From the NCBI RefSeq assembly GCF_032108445.1, contig NZ_CP134876.1:2542001-2606000 (forward strand): a stretch of DNA of 64,000 bases, written 5' to 3'. Source of the stretch: Micromonospora halotolerans (GTDB lineage: Bacteria > Actinomycetota > Actinomycetes > Mycobacteriales > Micromonosporaceae). Below are positions 41,142 to 49,180 of the stretch, in pieces. The first letter of the stretch is position 1; every line of letters starts with the position of its first letter. The notes under the pieces were generated by a model. The model was not told the origin of the DNA, ran no database searches, and saw only the letters and a program-made list of their open reading frames with translations. Position numbers and translations under genes: made by a program.

Positions 41142-41860
41142 GCGATCTCCCGCGCCCGGGCCAGGTCGGCGTGGTTGTCGACCTCGACCCAGGAGACGTC
41201 GCCGATCGGCGCGGCCCGCACCTCGCCGCCCCGGTCGGCGAACTCCTGGTAGCCGTCCTCGTAGTAGAGGTTCGGGTCGCGCCGCCACGTCGCCTCCAGG
41301 GCGTCGGCGAGCGCGCCGGCCACCTGCGGCTCGATCAGCGTCGCGCCGATGTACTCCCCGTACGCCTCGCCCGGGTCCATCAGCTTGGTGATCCGGGTGA
41401 GCTGGCCGGCCGCGTCGAAGGTGGTCTTCATCTCCTCCTCGGCCAGCACCTTGATGTTGTCGACGGCCAGCAGGATGCCGGGCCCGCGCTCGGCCAGCAG
41501 GGTCTTCTCCACGCTCACCGGGTGCACGGTGTCGCCGTTGACCAGCAGCACCCCCCGGGAGAAGTGCTCCCGGGCCAGCCACAGCGAGTACGCGTTGTTC
41601 CACTCCTCGGCCTTGTCGTTGTGCACGAGGGTGATCGTGACGCCGTACTTCTCCTCCAGCGCGGCCTGCCGCTGCCGGACCGCGTCCGCCGCGTAGCCGA
41701 CCACGATCACGACCTCGGTCAGCCCGACCTCGGCGAGGTTGCGCAGCGCGATGTCGAGGATGGTGGTCTCCCCGTCGACCGGCACCAGGGCCTTGGGCAG
41801 GGTGTCGGTGTACGGGCGCAGTCGGCGCCCCGCACCGGCGGCAAGCACCATCCCGATCAT
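41129..41860 (-). CDS. sugar/polyol-phosphate nucleotidyltransferase (cytidylyltransferase-like)
   Basis: A 243-residue NTP transferase: GMVLAAGAGRRLRPYTDTLPKALVPVDGETTI is the nucleotide-binding loop, LLVNGDTVHP the metal aspartate region, and VSWVEVDNHADLARA the C-terminal metal site. Similar proteins beside iron-ADH and CDP-alcohol transferase genes are annotated as phosphocholine or polyol-phosphate cytidylyltransferases. It is first in a three-gene overlapping operon. Confidence 0.87.
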   Translation of the reverse strand: MIGMVLAAGAGRRLRPYTDTLPKALVPVDGETTILDIALRNLAEVGLTEVVIVVGYAADAVRQRQAALEEKYGVTITLVHNDKAEEWNNAYSLWLAREHFSRGVLLVNGDTVHPVSVEKTLLAERGPGILLAVDNIKVLAEEEMKTTFDAAGQLTRITKLMDPGEAYGEYIGATLIEPQVAGALADALEATWRRDPNLYYEDGYQEFADRGGEVRAAPIGDVSWVEVDNHADLARAREIACRY

Positions 41861-41931
41861 GCCGGCACCATCCTCATCTCGACTCCGCTCCACTCGGTGG
41901 AGGATATCGTCGCGCCCCAGCGGGCCGGGGT

Positions 41932-42741
41932 TCAGCCCGGCAGGGCGGCCAGGTCGGCCAGCAGCTCCAGCCGCTCCTCGGCGGCGAGCACCGCCCACGG
42001 GCCGGCCGCCCGGCGGTCCGTCTCCTGCTCGATGGCGAGCCGCTCCGGCCCCGCGGGCAGCGCGGCGACGCTCGCCGCGGTGTGCCCCGCGGCGGTCCAC
42101 GCCGCCGCGTGCGCGTCCGCACGGTGGTAGCGCAGGGTGCCCAGCCGGTTGAGCAGCAGCACGCCGGGCGGGGTGCCCTCCGGCTCGTGCGGCGGGGCCA
42201 TGGTCGCGAAGGCGCCGGGCCCGGCCGACACGACCGCGTGCGCCAGCACCCGGCCCAGCGCCGGGACCAGCCGCTCCACCCGCTCGTCGTGCCCGGCCCA
42301 CAGTTCCTCGGTCACCTCGGCGTGCACGCCGAACAACTCCGCCAGGAAGGCGAGCCCGCGCTCGGTGGCGCAGAAGCCGCCGTCCGGGAAGCGCTGGATC
42401 ATCCCGTACGCGACCTGCTTGTCCAGCGCCCGCCGGGCGGCGGCCGGGTCCCGGTAGCGGGTCACCGCCGCGAAACCGGCCGCGTCGACCGTGCCGCCCG
42501 GCGCGGCCAGGCGGGTGCGGAACTCCACCAGGGCGCCGGTGGCGGCCGGACCGCCGTACCGGGAACTCAGCTCCGCGCCGCCACCGTCGCGACCGGCGAG
42601 CATGCCGGCGACGAAGGTCCGGTCGACGGCCGGGGCGACCAGACCCGCGAACCGGTGCGGCGGCAGCTCGACGCCGTCGAGTGACCCGGCTCCCCGCGCC
42701 GGAGGTGGTGCCGCGCCGCGGCCGGGGACGGTCTCCCTCAC
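41932..42741 (-). CDS. conserved hypothetical protein, possibly winged-helix
   Basis: A 269-residue soluble protein. The central part (TVDAAGFAAVTRYRDPAAARRALDKQVAYGMIQRFPDGGFCATERGLAFLAEL) reads like a winged-helix domain, with two helices followed by a short hairpin. The flanks are Ala/Leu-rich helices. No catalytic motif and no confident family. The GTG at 42741 overlaps the Nudix stop by 4 nt, so it is coupled to that gene. It could be a MarR-like regulator or a structural relative. Confidence 0.68.
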   Translation of the reverse strand: MRETVPGRGAAPPPARGAGSLDGVELPPHRFAGLVAPAVDRTFVAGMLAGRDGGGAELSSRYGGPAATGALVEFRTRLAAPGGTVDAAGFAAVTRYRDPAAARRALDKQVAYGMIQRFPDGGFCATERGLAFLAELFGVHAEVTEELWAGHDERVERLVPALGRVLAHAVVSAGPGAFATMAPPHEPEGTPPGVLLLNRLGTLRYHRADAHAAAWTAAGHTAASVAALPAGPERLAIEQETDRRAAGPWAVLAAEERLELLADLAALPG

Positions 42742-43187
42742 AGACCGATCGAACGCAGGGCCGCGAAGCCGTTCTCGGCGATCCGCCGGATCAGCCCGTC
42801 GTTGACGTCACGGTGCTCGTCGAGCAGGTCGACGTCCTGCTCCGCCAGCCAGCGGAACTCGGTGTGCTTGCCCTCCTCCAGCCGGGGCCGGCTCAGGTCG
42901 CCGTCCACCCGGATCAGGAAGTCGGTCTCCACGCGGGTCAGCCCGTCGTCGCCCGTGTAGCGGTATTCGCCGACCTGGCCGAGCACGTGCGAGACGGTCC
43001 AACCGGTCTCCTCGGTGACCTCCCGGCGCAGCGCGTCCTGCACCTCCTCACCCGGTTCGAGGTGGCCGCCGACGATGTCCCAGCAGTTGGGGAAGAGGCG
43101 CCGCTCGGGGGACCGGCGCTGGATGAAGATGCGGCCGTCGTCGTCCACGATCAGCGCGCCGGCGCAGCGGAGGGGCTCGGTGGGCAC
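42738..43187 (-). CDS. Nudix hydrolase
   Basis: A 149-residue Nudix protein. The Nudix box is intact in GGHLEPGEEV...LRREVTEETGW, with the REVTEE metal-binding core. It begins RCAGALIVDDDGRIFIQRRSPERRLFPNCWDIVGG and so resembles MutT- or Idi-like housecleaning enzymes hydrolysing nucleoside diphosphate derivatives. GTG 43187 lies 6 nt after a TACTGT hexamer. Confidence 0.92.
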   Translation of the reverse strand: MPTEPLRCAGALIVDDDGRIFIQRRSPERRLFPNCWDIVGGHLEPGEEVQDALRREVTEETGWTVSHVLGQVGEYRYTGDDGLTRVETDFLIRVDGDLSRPRLEEGKHTEFRWLAEQDVDLLDEHRDVNDGLIRRIAENGFAALRSIGL

Positions 43188-43193
43188 CTCACG

Positions 43194-43199
43194 ACAGTA
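43194..43199 (-). promoter_or_regulatory. -10-like hexamer of the Nudix operon
   Basis: TACTGT on the minus strand, 6 nt before the GTG at 43187. Confidence 0.4.
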
Positions 43200-43301
43200 G
43201 CCATTCCGCGCCGTTCGTGGCGATGCCCGGTCTTGTCCCGTTCCGCATCGATGGCCCACCATGTCCGTACCGAGGCCGCCGTCCCACAGGGGTGATGCGT
43301 G

Positions 43302-43694
43302 ATGCAGGTACGCGAAGCGATGTCCAGCGAAATTCTCGTGGTCGGTCCGGAGCACACGCTCCGCCAGGCGGCCCGGATGATGTCGGCCCGCCGGGTCGGG
43401 TCGGCGGTCGTGATCGACCCGGACTCCGAGGGGGTCGGGATCATGACCGAACGCGACGTGCTCAACGCCATCGGGGCCGGGCTCGACCCCGACGTCGAAC
43501 GCACCGGGGCGCACCTGACCTGGGACGTGGTCTACGCGGGCCCGGACTGGACGGTGGAGGAGGCGGCCGCCGCCATGGCCCGGGGTGGGTTCCGGCACCT
43601 CGTGGTGCTCGACGGCCGGGAGGTCGCCGGGGTGATCTCGGTACGCGACCTGATGCGGGTCTGGGCGCGGGAGCACACCGCCCCCCGCGTCTGA
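43302..43694 (+). CDS. two-CBS-domain protein
   Basis: A 130-residue protein made of a CBS pair: the first repeat is VREAMSSEILVVGPEHTLRQAARMMSARRVGSAVVID...GIMTERDVL, the second LTWDVVYAGPDWTVEEAAAAMARGGFRHLVVLDGREVAGVISVRDLM. CBS pairs bind adenosyl ligands (AMP, ATP or SAM) and regulate partners; none is encoded here. GTG 43299 followed by ATG 43302 are both possible starts after AGGGG. Confidence 0.9.
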   Translation: MQVREAMSSEILVVGPEHTLRQAARMMSARRVGSAVVIDPDSEGVGIMTERDVLNAIGAGLDPDVERTGAHLTWDVVYAGPDWTVEEAAAAMARGGFRHLVVLDGREVAGVISVRDLMRVWAREHTAPRV

Positions 43695-43710
43695 ACAACT
43701 GTGGAAAGGG

Positions 43711-43742
43711 CGATGGCCCGGCCGATACCGGCCGGGCCATCG
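43711..43742. terminator. bidirectional 14-bp hairpin between CBS and malectin genes
   Basis: CGATGGCCCGGCCG (43711-43724) and CGGCCGGGCCATCG (43729-43742) pair perfectly around a 4-nt loop, between two convergent genes. Confidence 0.75.
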
Positions 43743-43762
43743 TCGTGTCGTACCGCCTCGGG

Positions 43763-46700
43763 TCAGGGACCGACGAAGACGGTGGTGCCCCGCCAGTCCA
43801 CGTTGTCGACGCCCGGGCCGCTGCGCACGGTGGCGGAGCCGGTCGGCGCGCCGTCCGACCACGCCATCGAGGAGAGGTTGCCGGTGCTGCGGGAGACGAC
43901 GTAGAGCGTCTCGCCGTCGACGAACATGCCGTTCGTGTCGGCGAAGGCCGTGGTGCCGGTGACCGTGCTCCGCTCGGCGCCGACAGCGCCGGTGTCGGGC
44001 GCGAACCCGCGCCAGAACAGGGTGCTCTGGCCGGCCAACGTGTAGTAGAGACGGCCGCTCTTGTAGAACATGGCGGTCACGTTCGGCAGCTCGGCGGAGA
44101 AGTTGACCGTCATGCCCGCGTAGGTCTGGCCCTCCGGCGCGGAGCCGGTGACGACCGTGTCCCACTTGGCGTCGTGGTACGGGTCGAGCTTCTTCGGGGT
44201 GCCGAACGCCTCGCCGTCGAAGGAGCGCTTGTAGAGATCGCCGTTGACCCCGTAGAACAGGTCACCGCCGACCCAGAAGGCGCCCTTCACCGTGGACCAC
44301 CGGGTGCTGTCCGAGTTGGCCACCGAGGTCGCGTTGCCCACCGCGGTGGCGCCGTCGTACGACCGCTTGGTGATGCTGTCCACCGTGGTGGCCGGCGGCA
44401 CCGGCGGGAGCTTGACGATCTCGATGCCCTGGACCAGCGGGTTCTCCAGCACCCGACCGAAGTCGATGTCGAGGTTGCCGTCGCTGGTGACCGCGAAGGC
44501 CCGCATGGTGCCCTTGTTGGTGGCGCCGATGGAGGCGATCGGGTCGAAGTCGTTCAGCTTCAGCACGCCGTCGATGCTGACGTCGAACTTGCGCTTACCG
44601 GCCGTGGCCGTGCCGGCCCACCGGTTGGCCAGGTAGAACCGGACCTGGACCGGGGTGCCGGCCGGGATCGGGAAGTCCCACTGCATGTCCGGCGTGGTCG
44701 ACTGGTCCCACCGCTCGCTGTTGAACAGCGCGACCGGGGTGCCCGCCGGCACGGTGGCGTCGAGGGCCGCGTCGGTGGTGTACAGCGAGGTGCTGCTGCC
44801 CGCGTTGTGGTAGGCGCTCGGTGCCGCCAGGCTGTCGGTGGCCCAGGCCGGGCCGCTCGGCGCGGCCAGCTGGTCGCCACCCGCGTTGACCCGGTAGAGG
44901 ACGTCCGCCGCGTCCGGCGTCGGCGCGGTCTTCACGATCTCGATGCCCTGGACGAGCGGGTTCTCCAGCACCCGGCCGAAGTCGACGTCGACCACGCCGT
45001 CACTGACCAGCGAGAAGGACCGCATGGTGCCGCGGTCCGTGCCGCCGGCGCCGACCACCGGGTCGAAGTCGTTCAGCTTGAGCACGCCGTCGATGCTGAC
45101 GTCGAACTTGCGCTTGCCCGCCGTGCCCGTGCCGGCCCAGCGGTTGGCCAGGTAGAGGCGCACGTCGACCCGGGTGCCGGCCGCGACCGGGATGTCCCAC
45201 TGCATGTCCGGGGTGGTCGACTGGTCCCAGCGCTCGCTGTTGAACAGCGTCGCGGGGGTGCTCGCCGGCACGGTGGCGTCGAACGTCGCGTTGGTGGTGT
45301 ACGTCGACGCGCTGTTGCCGCTGTTGTGGTAGGGGCTCGGCGCGGTGGCGCTGTCCGCGGCCCAGTCCGGGCCGCCGTCGGTCGCCGGGATGGCCGGACC
45401 GCCGGCGTTGACCCGGTAGAGGACCTCGGTCTGCGCCGCGCGGCCGGCCTGGTAGACGTCGCCGGGCAGGCCCTTGGTGCTGGTGGAGTGCGGGGCGGCG
45501 CCGCCGCTGAGCGGGAAGAAGGCGAGCCGCTTCCGCTGGTAGTCGAAGTTGCCGATGTACTCCTGGTCGCTGCCCAGCCAGAGGCCCTCCGGGGTCACCA
45601 GCATCTCGGTGACGCCGTAGCCGCGGGGGTGGCGGCCCGGGTTCCAGGACAGCGGCAGGCCGCTGGCCGGGTCGAGGGCCGCGATGCTGGCCCGCGGCAC
45701 GGCGCCGGGGCCGGCCTTGTCGCGGGCCAGGGGGTTGTTCGACCAGCGGAAGTGACCGCCGACGTAGACGGCCTCCTCGCTGATGCCGGTGGAGAGGAAG
45801 GTGTCGCCGCCGCTGAAGTTGCTCCAGGTCGGTTCCTGCCCGTCGCCGGTGGCGGCGGTCTCCCAGCGGGCCGCCGAGTCGCAGAGCGTCCCCGGGTACG
45901 ACGCGCCGGTGGTCACCACGACGAAGTACTTGCCGCTCGGGGCGAACTGCACGTCCCGCACCCACGAGTCGAACGCGGTGTACTTGCAGGCGCCCGAGTA
46001 GCCGTCGGTGTTCCAGTCGGCGATGGTGGCCGCGCTATCGCCCAGGTTGATCCGGACGATCTGGTCGTGGACGACCCCGTTGGCCTTCTTGAAGTTGCCG
46101 ATGACCACGAGGTGCTTGCCGTCCGGCGAGACGGCCATCTTCTCCACGCCGACGCCGGCCTTGGCGCCGCCGTTGGTGCTGGTCCAGTTGTGGTTCTCGG
46201 TCAGTGCCACGGTGAGGTAGTCGGTCACCGCGCCGGTGGTCGGGTTCAGCGAGGCCAGCCCGTTGCGGGTGGTCGTCGCGGTCACGGTGGAGAAGATGCC
46301 GCCCACCAGGAGCCGCCCGTCGACCAGGGCGATGTCGGTGACCGTGCCGTTGAAGGCCGGGCCCTTGAAGCCGGCGACCGGGGTGCCGTCCGCGACGTTG
46401 AGCAGGACCAGCTTCCGGAAGTTGCTGTCGCCGACCTTGTTGAAGGTGCCGGCCAGGTAGACCGTGCCGGGCGTCGGCCCGGCGATCACCGCGGTCACCT
46501 CACCGTCGAGCACCGGGGCGAAGGAGTCGTCCAGCTTGCCGGTGGCCTTGTCGAAGGCCAGCACGCCGTTCCGGGTGACCTCGGTGGTCGAGGAGCCGCG
46601 GTTCTGCGCCTTGGTGAACGAACCACCGACGATCACCTTGTCGCCGGCGTCGTAGATGGCCACGACGTTGCCGTCGTTGATGTTCGGCGTCTTGTCCGTC

Positions 46701-46837
46701 GGCACCTCGCTGACAAGCGTGGTGTGGTCCGGCGCGGGGGCGGCGAGCGCGGGTACGGGGGTGAAAAGGGTGGCGATGCCGAGGACGGCGGCGCCGAGAG
46801 CGGACACCGAGCGGTGTCTCAGGAACGAGGAAGGCAC
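43763..46837 (-). CDS. large secreted protein with beta-propeller-like region and two malectin domains
   Basis: A 1024-residue exported protein. A Sec signal peptide ends near residue 33 (ALAAPAPD). Residues 45-470 contain repeated short strands of the kind NGVLAFDKATGKLDDSFAP and NGLASLNPTTGAVTDY, typical of propeller or delta-60 repeats. Two malectin-like domains follow (about 475-640 and 650-815), each about 163 residues and nearly identical, then a C-terminal repeat region (KRSYDGATAVG, KRSFDGEAFG). Malectin domains bind carbohydrates, so it probably holds an extracellular glycan next to the polysaccharide locus. GTG 46837 gives the signal peptide. No enzymatic motif seen. Confidence 0.88.
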   Translation of the reverse strand: MPSSFLRHRSVSALGAAVLGIATLFTPVPALAAPAPDHTTLVSEVPTDKTPNINDGNVVAIYDAGDKVIVGGSFTKAQNRGSSTTEVTRNGVLAFDKATGKLDDSFAPVLDGEVTAVIAGPTPGTVYLAGTFNKVGDSNFRKLVLLNVADGTPVAGFKGPAFNGTVTDIALVDGRLLVGGIFSTVTATTTRNGLASLNPTTGAVTDYLTVALTENHNWTSTNGGAKAGVGVEKMAVSPDGKHLVVIGNFKKANGVVHDQIVRINLGDSAATIADWNTDGYSGACKYTAFDSWVRDVQFAPSGKYFVVVTTGASYPGTLCDSAARWETAATGDGQEPTWSNFSGGDTFLSTGISEEAVYVGGHFRWSNNPLARDKAGPGAVPRASIAALDPASGLPLSWNPGRHPRGYGVTEMLVTPEGLWLGSDQEYIGNFDYQRKRLAFFPLSGGAAPHSTSTKGLPGDVYQAGRAAQTEVLYRVNAGGPAIPATDGGPDWAADSATAPSPYHNSGNSASTYTTNATFDATVPASTPATLFNSERWDQSTTPDMQWDIPVAAGTRVDVRLYLANRWAGTGTAGKRKFDVSIDGVLKLNDFDPVVGAGGTDRGTMRSFSLVSDGVVDVDFGRVLENPLVQGIEIVKTAPTPDAADVLYRVNAGGDQLAAPSGPAWATDSLAAPSAYHNAGSSTSLYTTDAALDATVPAGTPVALFNSERWDQSTTPDMQWDFPIPAGTPVQVRFYLANRWAGTATAGKRKFDVSIDGVLKLNDFDPIASIGATNKGTMRAFAVTSDGNLDIDFGRVLENPLVQGIEIVKLPPVPPATTVDSITKRSYDGATAVGNATSVANSDSTRWSTVKGAFWVGGDLFYGVNGDLYKRSFDGEAFGTPKKLDPYHDAKWDTVVTGSAPEGQTYAGMTVNFSAELPNVTAMFYKSGRLYYTLAGQSTLFWRGFAPDTGAVGAERSTVTGTTAFADTNGMFVDGETLYVVSRSTGNLSSMAWSDGAPTGSATVRSGPGVDNVDWRGTTVFVGP
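44413..45424 (-). repeat. internal duplication encoding two malectin domains
   Basis: The stretches about 44932-45424 and 44413-44904 encode near-identical domains beginning VLYRVNAGG and ending VLENPLVQGIEIVK. Long runs are unchanged at protein level, and the DNA is closely similar, indicating a recent duplication or gene conversion. Confidence 0.85.
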
Positions 46838-47024
46838 AGGCTACTCCGGGGGAAACGTCGGAGGCGCTGCGGTGATGGTCGGTGCCGGCGCGAGGTGGGG
46901 CGCCGCACGACCGACCGCAGACGTGAGAGCAATACCTTCTCGCATCCGGCCGCCACGCGTCCACCCGGGACCGGGGTTTTTGACCGAGCAAACGCCCCAG
47001 GTCACACGAAAAGACGAGGGAAGA

Positions 47025-48098
47025 TCATCGACCCGGTACGGAGGGTGGCGCCGAGGAGACACTGAGGTCCGGCGGCGGCGGATTGAAGTACGGGTCGGTG
47101 GCCATCTCGCGGAACACCGCCGCGCTCTCCGGGTCGTTGCCGAAGGTGCTGTCGTACAGGGGTTTCGTGGTCTGCCGGGCAGCGAAGTAGATGGCCGCCT
47201 TGATCTGCGGGTGCTTCTTCAGGTACGGCCCGACCTCGCGCATCCAGTCGGCCCGCTGGCCGGGCCGGCCCTCCTGGGTGAGCCCGAACTCGCCGATCAC
47301 CACGGGCCGCGGGTGCTTCTGCGCGAAGGCCATGAAGTGGTCCATCCGGTCGGGGAAGCTGTTCCACTCCGGGCCGGGATAGACGTCGGCGCATAGCCAG
47401 TCGACCTGGTCGTCACCGGGGTAGTAGGCGGCGGCGTCCCGGTCGGGCTCGGCGAAGCCGTCCGCGTGCGGGCACCACACCCAGGCCGCGTTGGTGACGC
47501 CGACCTCGGTGAAGATGGCCCGGACGTGCTTCCAGGCGGCCACGTAGTCCTCGGGGGAGTGCATGCTGGCGGCCAGGTTCGGCCGGTCCATCTCCCACCG
47601 GTAGCGCAGCAGCACCGGCACCCCGAACTCCTTGACGTCGGCGGCCCGCTGCCGGATCAGCGAGTCGTAGACGCCGCTGACCGTCGACCGGGTGTCGGTG
47701 CCCTGCCAGGAGATCATCTGGAGCTTGCCCTGCGACTGGAAGGCCCGCTCCGTGGCGCCCGGGAACGCCTCGTTCCACTCGTGGAACATGTGCGCGATGG
47801 CGAGTTCGCCGCCGGCCGCGCGGTTGAAGTCGTCGTACGCGGCCGCCCGCCCGGTGGCGTTGTGGAACTGCGGCTTCACCCAGGCGCCCACCCAGGCGCC
47901 CTTCTCCGGCAGCTCCGGCCCGCGCCCCGTGGTCCGGACCGGGCCGGTCCGGGGCGTCACCGTGGGCGGGGGCGGCGCCGCCGCCGTCGTCGCGCCGTCC
48001 GGCCCGTCGGTGGAGCCGAAGTCACAGCCCGCCACCGCCGGAACGAGACAGGCCAGGGCGAACACGGCCGCCATCGTCCGTCGTAACCGTCGTACCAC
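47025..48098 (-). CDS. GH26-like glycoside hydrolase lipoprotein
   Basis: A 357-residue protein. A signal peptide with lipobox VPAVAGC anchors it outside the membrane; a Pro/Thr linker follows. The catalytic region (about residues 65-340) has IAHMFHEWNEAFPG, PVLLRYRWEMDRPN, WVWCPHADGFAE, DWLCADVYPG and PVVIGEFGLTQEG, with Glu in RWEMD and in GEFG suiting the acid/base and nucleophile of a GH26-type TIM barrel. It probably trims the polysaccharide made by the neighbouring genes. GTG 48098 lies just after GGAGAGG. Confidence 0.82.
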   Translation of the reverse strand: MVRRLRRTMAAVFALACLVPAVAGCDFGSTDGPDGATTAAAPPPPTVTPRTGPVRTTGRGPELPEKGAWVGAWVKPQFHNATGRAAAYDDFNRAAGGELAIAHMFHEWNEAFPGATERAFQSQGKLQMISWQGTDTRSTVSGVYDSLIRQRAADVKEFGVPVLLRYRWEMDRPNLAASMHSPEDYVAAWKHVRAIFTEVGVTNAAWVWCPHADGFAEPDRDAAAYYPGDDQVDWLCADVYPGPEWNSFPDRMDHFMAFAQKHPRPVVIGEFGLTQEGRPGQRADWMREVGPYLKKHPQIKAAIYFAARQTTKPLYDSTFGNDPESAAVFREMATDPYFNPPPPDLSVSSAPPSVPGR

Positions 48099-48219
48099 CG
48101 CAACCTCTCCCCAGGATGGTCGCCGGCCCCACGGCCGTCGGCCCCGGCGGACCCGCGTCAGCGGAGCGGCGCGCCGGGTCGGGCGGGCGACCCCTGGCAC
48201 TCTACCGGTGCGACGGACC

Positions 48220-49152
48220 TCACGCGGTGTAGCCGAGCTCGCTGAGCAGGGGGCCGGCCTCGGCGAGCACGTCGGCCAGGTCCTGTTCGGTCAGTCGCTG
48301 CCGCCAGCGGCCGACCGAGTTCGGCCGGGCCTTGGCGAAACGGGCGTGCAGCGCCTGCCGGCCGGCCGGGTCGTCGACCGCCAGGAAATCGGCGACCACC
48401 TCGGCCGCCTCGGCCGGGCGGCTCACGATGTCCTCGTAGCGCAGGTGCCGGACCCGTTCCGCCGGCACGTCGGCGAGCTGGGCCAGCGCGCTGCCGGTGA
48501 AGCGGCGCCACATCCAGGCCGAGCGGCCCAGGTCGGAGACCCGGCTGAACTCCTCGCGCCGATCCGGCTCCACCCAGAACCGGGGCGCGGCGCCCCACGG
48601 CGTGCCGCCCCGGCCGCTCCTGCCGGTGCCCGTCGAGGCCGCGTTCAGCCACGGCTGCTCGGCGTGCGACACCGCCACGTCCCGGCCGTCCCGGTAGACG
48701 TGCAGGAAGACGGCGTCCGGGAAGACCTCGGTCAGGAACGGCACGATGAAGCAGTTCTCCGGGTCCTTCTCGGCGAACCGCAGCCCGCCGTGGCCGGAGG
48801 CGGCGAGCAGCGCCCCGTAGTAGCCGCGGAAGTAGCGGGCCGCCCGCTGCGGGGTCCAGCTCCCCTCGTACACGCAGCGCGCCACCGCCTTCGTCAGCCG
48901 GGGCTCGAAGTGGTACGACACGTCCGGCAGCGCACCCACGCAGCTGCCCAGGAACGTGGTGCCGGAACGCGGCGCGCCGAGGATGAAGATCGGCCGCTCG
49001 ACCTTCAGGCTGAGCCTGCGGTTGGCGGCCTCCACCGGCCGCTCCAGCTCCCGGCGTTCCTTCCGGTCCGCCAGCAGGCCGACGGCGGCGAGCTTCGCGG
49101 CCTTCACGGTCGACAGGCCGGAGTGCGGGGCGAGGGGCGTGCTGCTGGTCAT
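48220..49152 (-). CDS. PAPS-dependent sulfotransferase (first)
   Basis: A 310-residue cytoplasmic sulfotransferase. The 5'-phosphosulfate loop is FILGAPRSGTTFLGSCVG (residues 57-73) and the 3'-phosphate motif is HVYRDGRDVAVSHAEQ (about 151-166). It is expected to move sulfate from PAPS to a hydroxyl of a sugar or lipid. ATG 49152. It follows the flippase gene closely on the same strand and is the last gene of the long minus-strand operon before the GH26-like lipoprotein. Confidence 0.88.
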   Translation of the reverse strand: MTSSTPLAPHSGLSTVKAAKLAAVGLLADRKERRELERPVEAANRRLSLKVERPIFILGAPRSGTTFLGSCVGALPDVSYHFEPRLTKAVARCVYEGSWTPQRAARYFRGYYGALLAASGHGGLRFAEKDPENCFIVPFLTEVFPDAVFLHVYRDGRDVAVSHAEQPWLNAASTGTGRSGRGGTPWGAAPRFWVEPDRREEFSRVSDLGRSAWMWRRFTGSALAQLADVPAERVRHLRYEDIVSRPAEAAEVVADFLAVDDPAGRQALHARFAKARPNSVGRWRQRLTEQDLADVLAEAGPLLSELGYTA

Positions 49153-49180
49153 CGGGGTCCCATCGGTACGCAGGAACGGG

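Noticed and set aside
43217..47065. A very long open frame (about 1280 codons) on the plus strand.
   Set aside because: It is antisense to the malectin-domain gene and the composition is the Arg/Gly/Val-rich pattern of a shadow frame in GC-rich DNA; no family features.
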